From positions 3,211,001 through 3,275,000 of the forward strand of contig CALZFC010000040.1 in the NCBI GenBank assembly GCA_945643635.1: a stretch of 64,000 bases of DNA. The letters are read 5' to 3'. Positions within the stretch are counted from its first letter, which is position 1; the number at the start of each line of letters is the position of its first letter. The notes below the pieces were generated by a model. It did not search any database. It was not told where the DNA came from and saw nothing but the letters and a program-made list of their open reading frames with translations. Source of the DNA: Allodiplogaster sudhausi. Its lineage: Eukaryota > Nematoda > Chromadorea > Rhabditida > Diplogasteridae. This document shows, one piece after another, positions 62,192 to 64,000 of the stretch. A program made the translations under genes and the position numbers.

Positions 62192-62354
62192 ATGGAGAGC
62201 GGACGCTTCCGCATCTCTTCCGTTCTCTCGACCCCGGAGACGCCGTCGGGAGGGACACCGGAGAGGGATGTGGAAGCAGCGGCGGCCACTCACCCACGGG
62301 CGCCCGCGCCCTCCGACCCCGCCGCCAACGGACCCAAGACCGTCCTCGTTCTCG
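62192..62354 (+). CDS. Probable first exon of a gene running off the window
   Basis: A GC-rich island in AT/CT-rich DNA. An ATG opens 54 codons (MESGRFRISSVLSTPETPSG onward, then Ala/Pro-rich, then GPKTVLVL) and ends in phase 1 at a CTCG|GTCAGC donor. Composition and codon use resemble the exons elsewhere and not the repeats. No matching downstream exon is recognised in the remaining 1.6 kb, so the gene would continue outside the window. The opposite strand is also open, and the family is unknown. Confidence 0.4.
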
Positions 62355-62368
62355 GTCAGCCATGCACT

Positions 62369-62387
62369 CCCCCCCCCCCCCCCCCCT
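62369..62387. repeat. Poly-C run
   Basis: An uninterrupted run of about 18 C residues, 15 bases after the donor of the putative exon at 62192-62354. Its length may be unreliable in an assembly. Confidence 0.9.
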
Positions 62388-62884
62388 CCTTCCACTTCCA
62401 TGTCCTGAAAAGATCCATCTGTCAAAACAAAGCGGGGTCAGAAGAGTAGCCCCTCGAAGCGATGGCTGACTGTGAGAGTTTGTATCTTCTTGTTGACGTG
62501 GCGCTTCTCTTCTGCAGAATGCGGAAATGACTGCAAATTTTAGCGATTGCCTCTCAGTGGCCATTGAAATCCTGCACATTTTGAATGATTTACCCGCGCA
62601 TTCTGCGAGTGTTCCAACCACTCGCTTGCCATTTCCTGCATCAATCTCTTTCGTTCTTCGCATTAGACATCAAAGCTCAGGAAATAAAAGAATAGAATTA
62701 TCCCTTCAGAACTGCATTTATCATTTCTCTTAAACTTATTCTCGACCATTCTCTCATGTCCATCCCATGCGACGCAGCTCTTCTATTTGTTGATGTGATG
62801 CGGAAGGTCTAACCAATCCCGTCATCTCTACTTCCATCTCCCTTGCAATCTCGATTGGAAAGTCATTAGTCGATCATGTCCTAT

Positions 62885-62924
<40 letters not shown>

Positions 62925-63259
62925 ATTTCTCCCACGCTCCTCTCCCTCAGACGATCTCTTCGTCAGCTTCTTTTAACATGACTGGCTTCTCACTCTCTGT
63001 GTGTCTCTCTCCCAATATCAGTCCCTCGTGAATCGTCCATTTGATGCCGCGCCGTTCTTCGCTCAGTGGTGGCACTCCGAGCCAGACACGACTTCGCTCT
63101 CTTTCTCTGCCTTTCTCTCTCTCTCTACTCTTTGTTGCACTCTCCTTGATTTCCATAGAAAAATAGCCCTTTTAATTACTCCCACTCTCTCTATCGCTCT
63201 CTATCTCTCTCTCACTGTCTCTATCTCTCTCTCACTGTCTCTCTCTCTATCTCTCTCAC

Positions 63260-63300
<41 letters not shown>

Positions 63301-64000
63301 GCTTATTCTAAACAAGTAGCGCAGGGTCTGCTTTTGAAAATATGAATTAGTGACAAATACATAATGAGACAGATCTTGGCATGTTGGCCCGAAGATCACT
63401 CTCTTCTTTCCTTTTTCTATGATTGTTGGTTTGGGAAAAAAGAGAAGCAGCTGCCCTGGCCGAGCTAAGAAAAAGGAATAGCACCAACTGGCCGTTTCCT
63501 TTCTGATGCACAAGCCATGTCCATGAAGTCACCCTTCACTCTTCATCTCTCGCACTATCTCGCCATATATGACTGGCTGTTGATATGCCCTTATCTGAAA
63601 CAACTGTCGCTTTCTTTATGGCATTGTCAACATCAGAGTCTTCATTTCGTAACAAGTCTGTCGTTCTATAGCAAGTATTCCGAATCCTTTCACGTCTTCA
63701 CTAACTTTTCTCCCTTTTCCTGATCCTTCTATTTCTACTTGATCAGTGGGTCGTCTGCATCTGCTCAAGGCAGCATAGCGCTATTATTTATATTTGCAAC
63801 ATAACGCTTTCCATGTTCTGGTCTCTCATCACTCTATATCTCTGCTCTCCCCCATCTCTCTTTCTGTTTCTCTTTCTCTTCTACCATATCTCTGTCTGTC
63901 TTTCCTCTCTCTCTCGCTCACGATGCATTGTTCAGCAGTTCCTATTATAATTTCACCTCTCCACCTCTCTTTTCAATTCCGGAATGAGAGATGACGTAGT
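62388..64000. other. Right end of the window, no supported exon
   Basis: Contains CT tracts at about 62883-62935 and 63180-63300 and AT-rich parts. Possibly the first intron of the gene starting at 62192. Nothing else supported. Confidence 0.45.

Noticed and set aside
1..64000. CRISPR arrays, prokaryotic operons, proviruses or transposases
   Set aside because: No regularly spaced repeats, no bacterial gene structure, and no recognisable integrase, reverse transcriptase or transposase in any frame examined.

Overview
The window looks like nuclear DNA of a nematode outside the well-studied Caenorhabditis group. The genes are broken into many small exons with introns that are often 45-100 bases. 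There are two HNF4-type supplementary nuclear receptors of the kind expanded in nematodes, and a secreted double-ShK protein. Most start codons lie 9-63 bases after a pyrimidine-AG acceptor, as expected for spliced-leader trans-splicing. Non-coding DNA is crowded with (CT)n/(GA)n tracts, which create many long but meaningless Ser/Leu- or Arg/Glu-rich open frames. The exon models below were built by hand by joining splice-compatible pieces; wherever a full model is given, the reading phases close exactly. The species is an inference.

Layout: 0.3-6.5 kb is mostly polypurine/polypyrimidine DNA with a possible terminal exon (minus) and an orphan exon pair (plus). Next come nuclear receptor 1 (6570-11249, plus) and its paralogue nuclear receptor 2 (14344-19547, plus). 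They are followed by an SLC22-type transporter (20135-22500, minus), an ANTP-class homeobox gene (23257-24363, minus), a secreted ShK protein (25832-26568, plus), a 0.6-kb tandem duplication (26938-28144), an SLC17-type transporter (29154-31818, plus) and a 46-bp perfect palindrome (32207). Cytosolic isoleucyl-tRNA synthetase (33028-39755, plus) has a foldback element in a late intron. A 21-exon minus-strand gene (40703-50904) encodes a ZASP-motif (ALP/Enigma-related) protein with no PDZ or LIM domain in the model. Ribonuclease kappa (51942-52956, minus) and an unrecognised Tyr/Arg-rich protein (53553-55193, minus) follow. From 55.2 kb to the end there is repeat-rich DNA with one likely first exon at 62192.

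The genes are a mixture (transcription factors, transporters, translation, V-ATPase/RNA-related and probably muscle-structure genes) and do not form one pathway. I see no defence system, CRISPR array, provirus or transposase. The most unusual items are the ZM-only protein, the Tyr-rich unknown, the near-identical tandem repeat, the palindrome, two snapback elements inside introns, and relaxed splicing signals (four GC-AG introns and many AAG/GAG acceptors).
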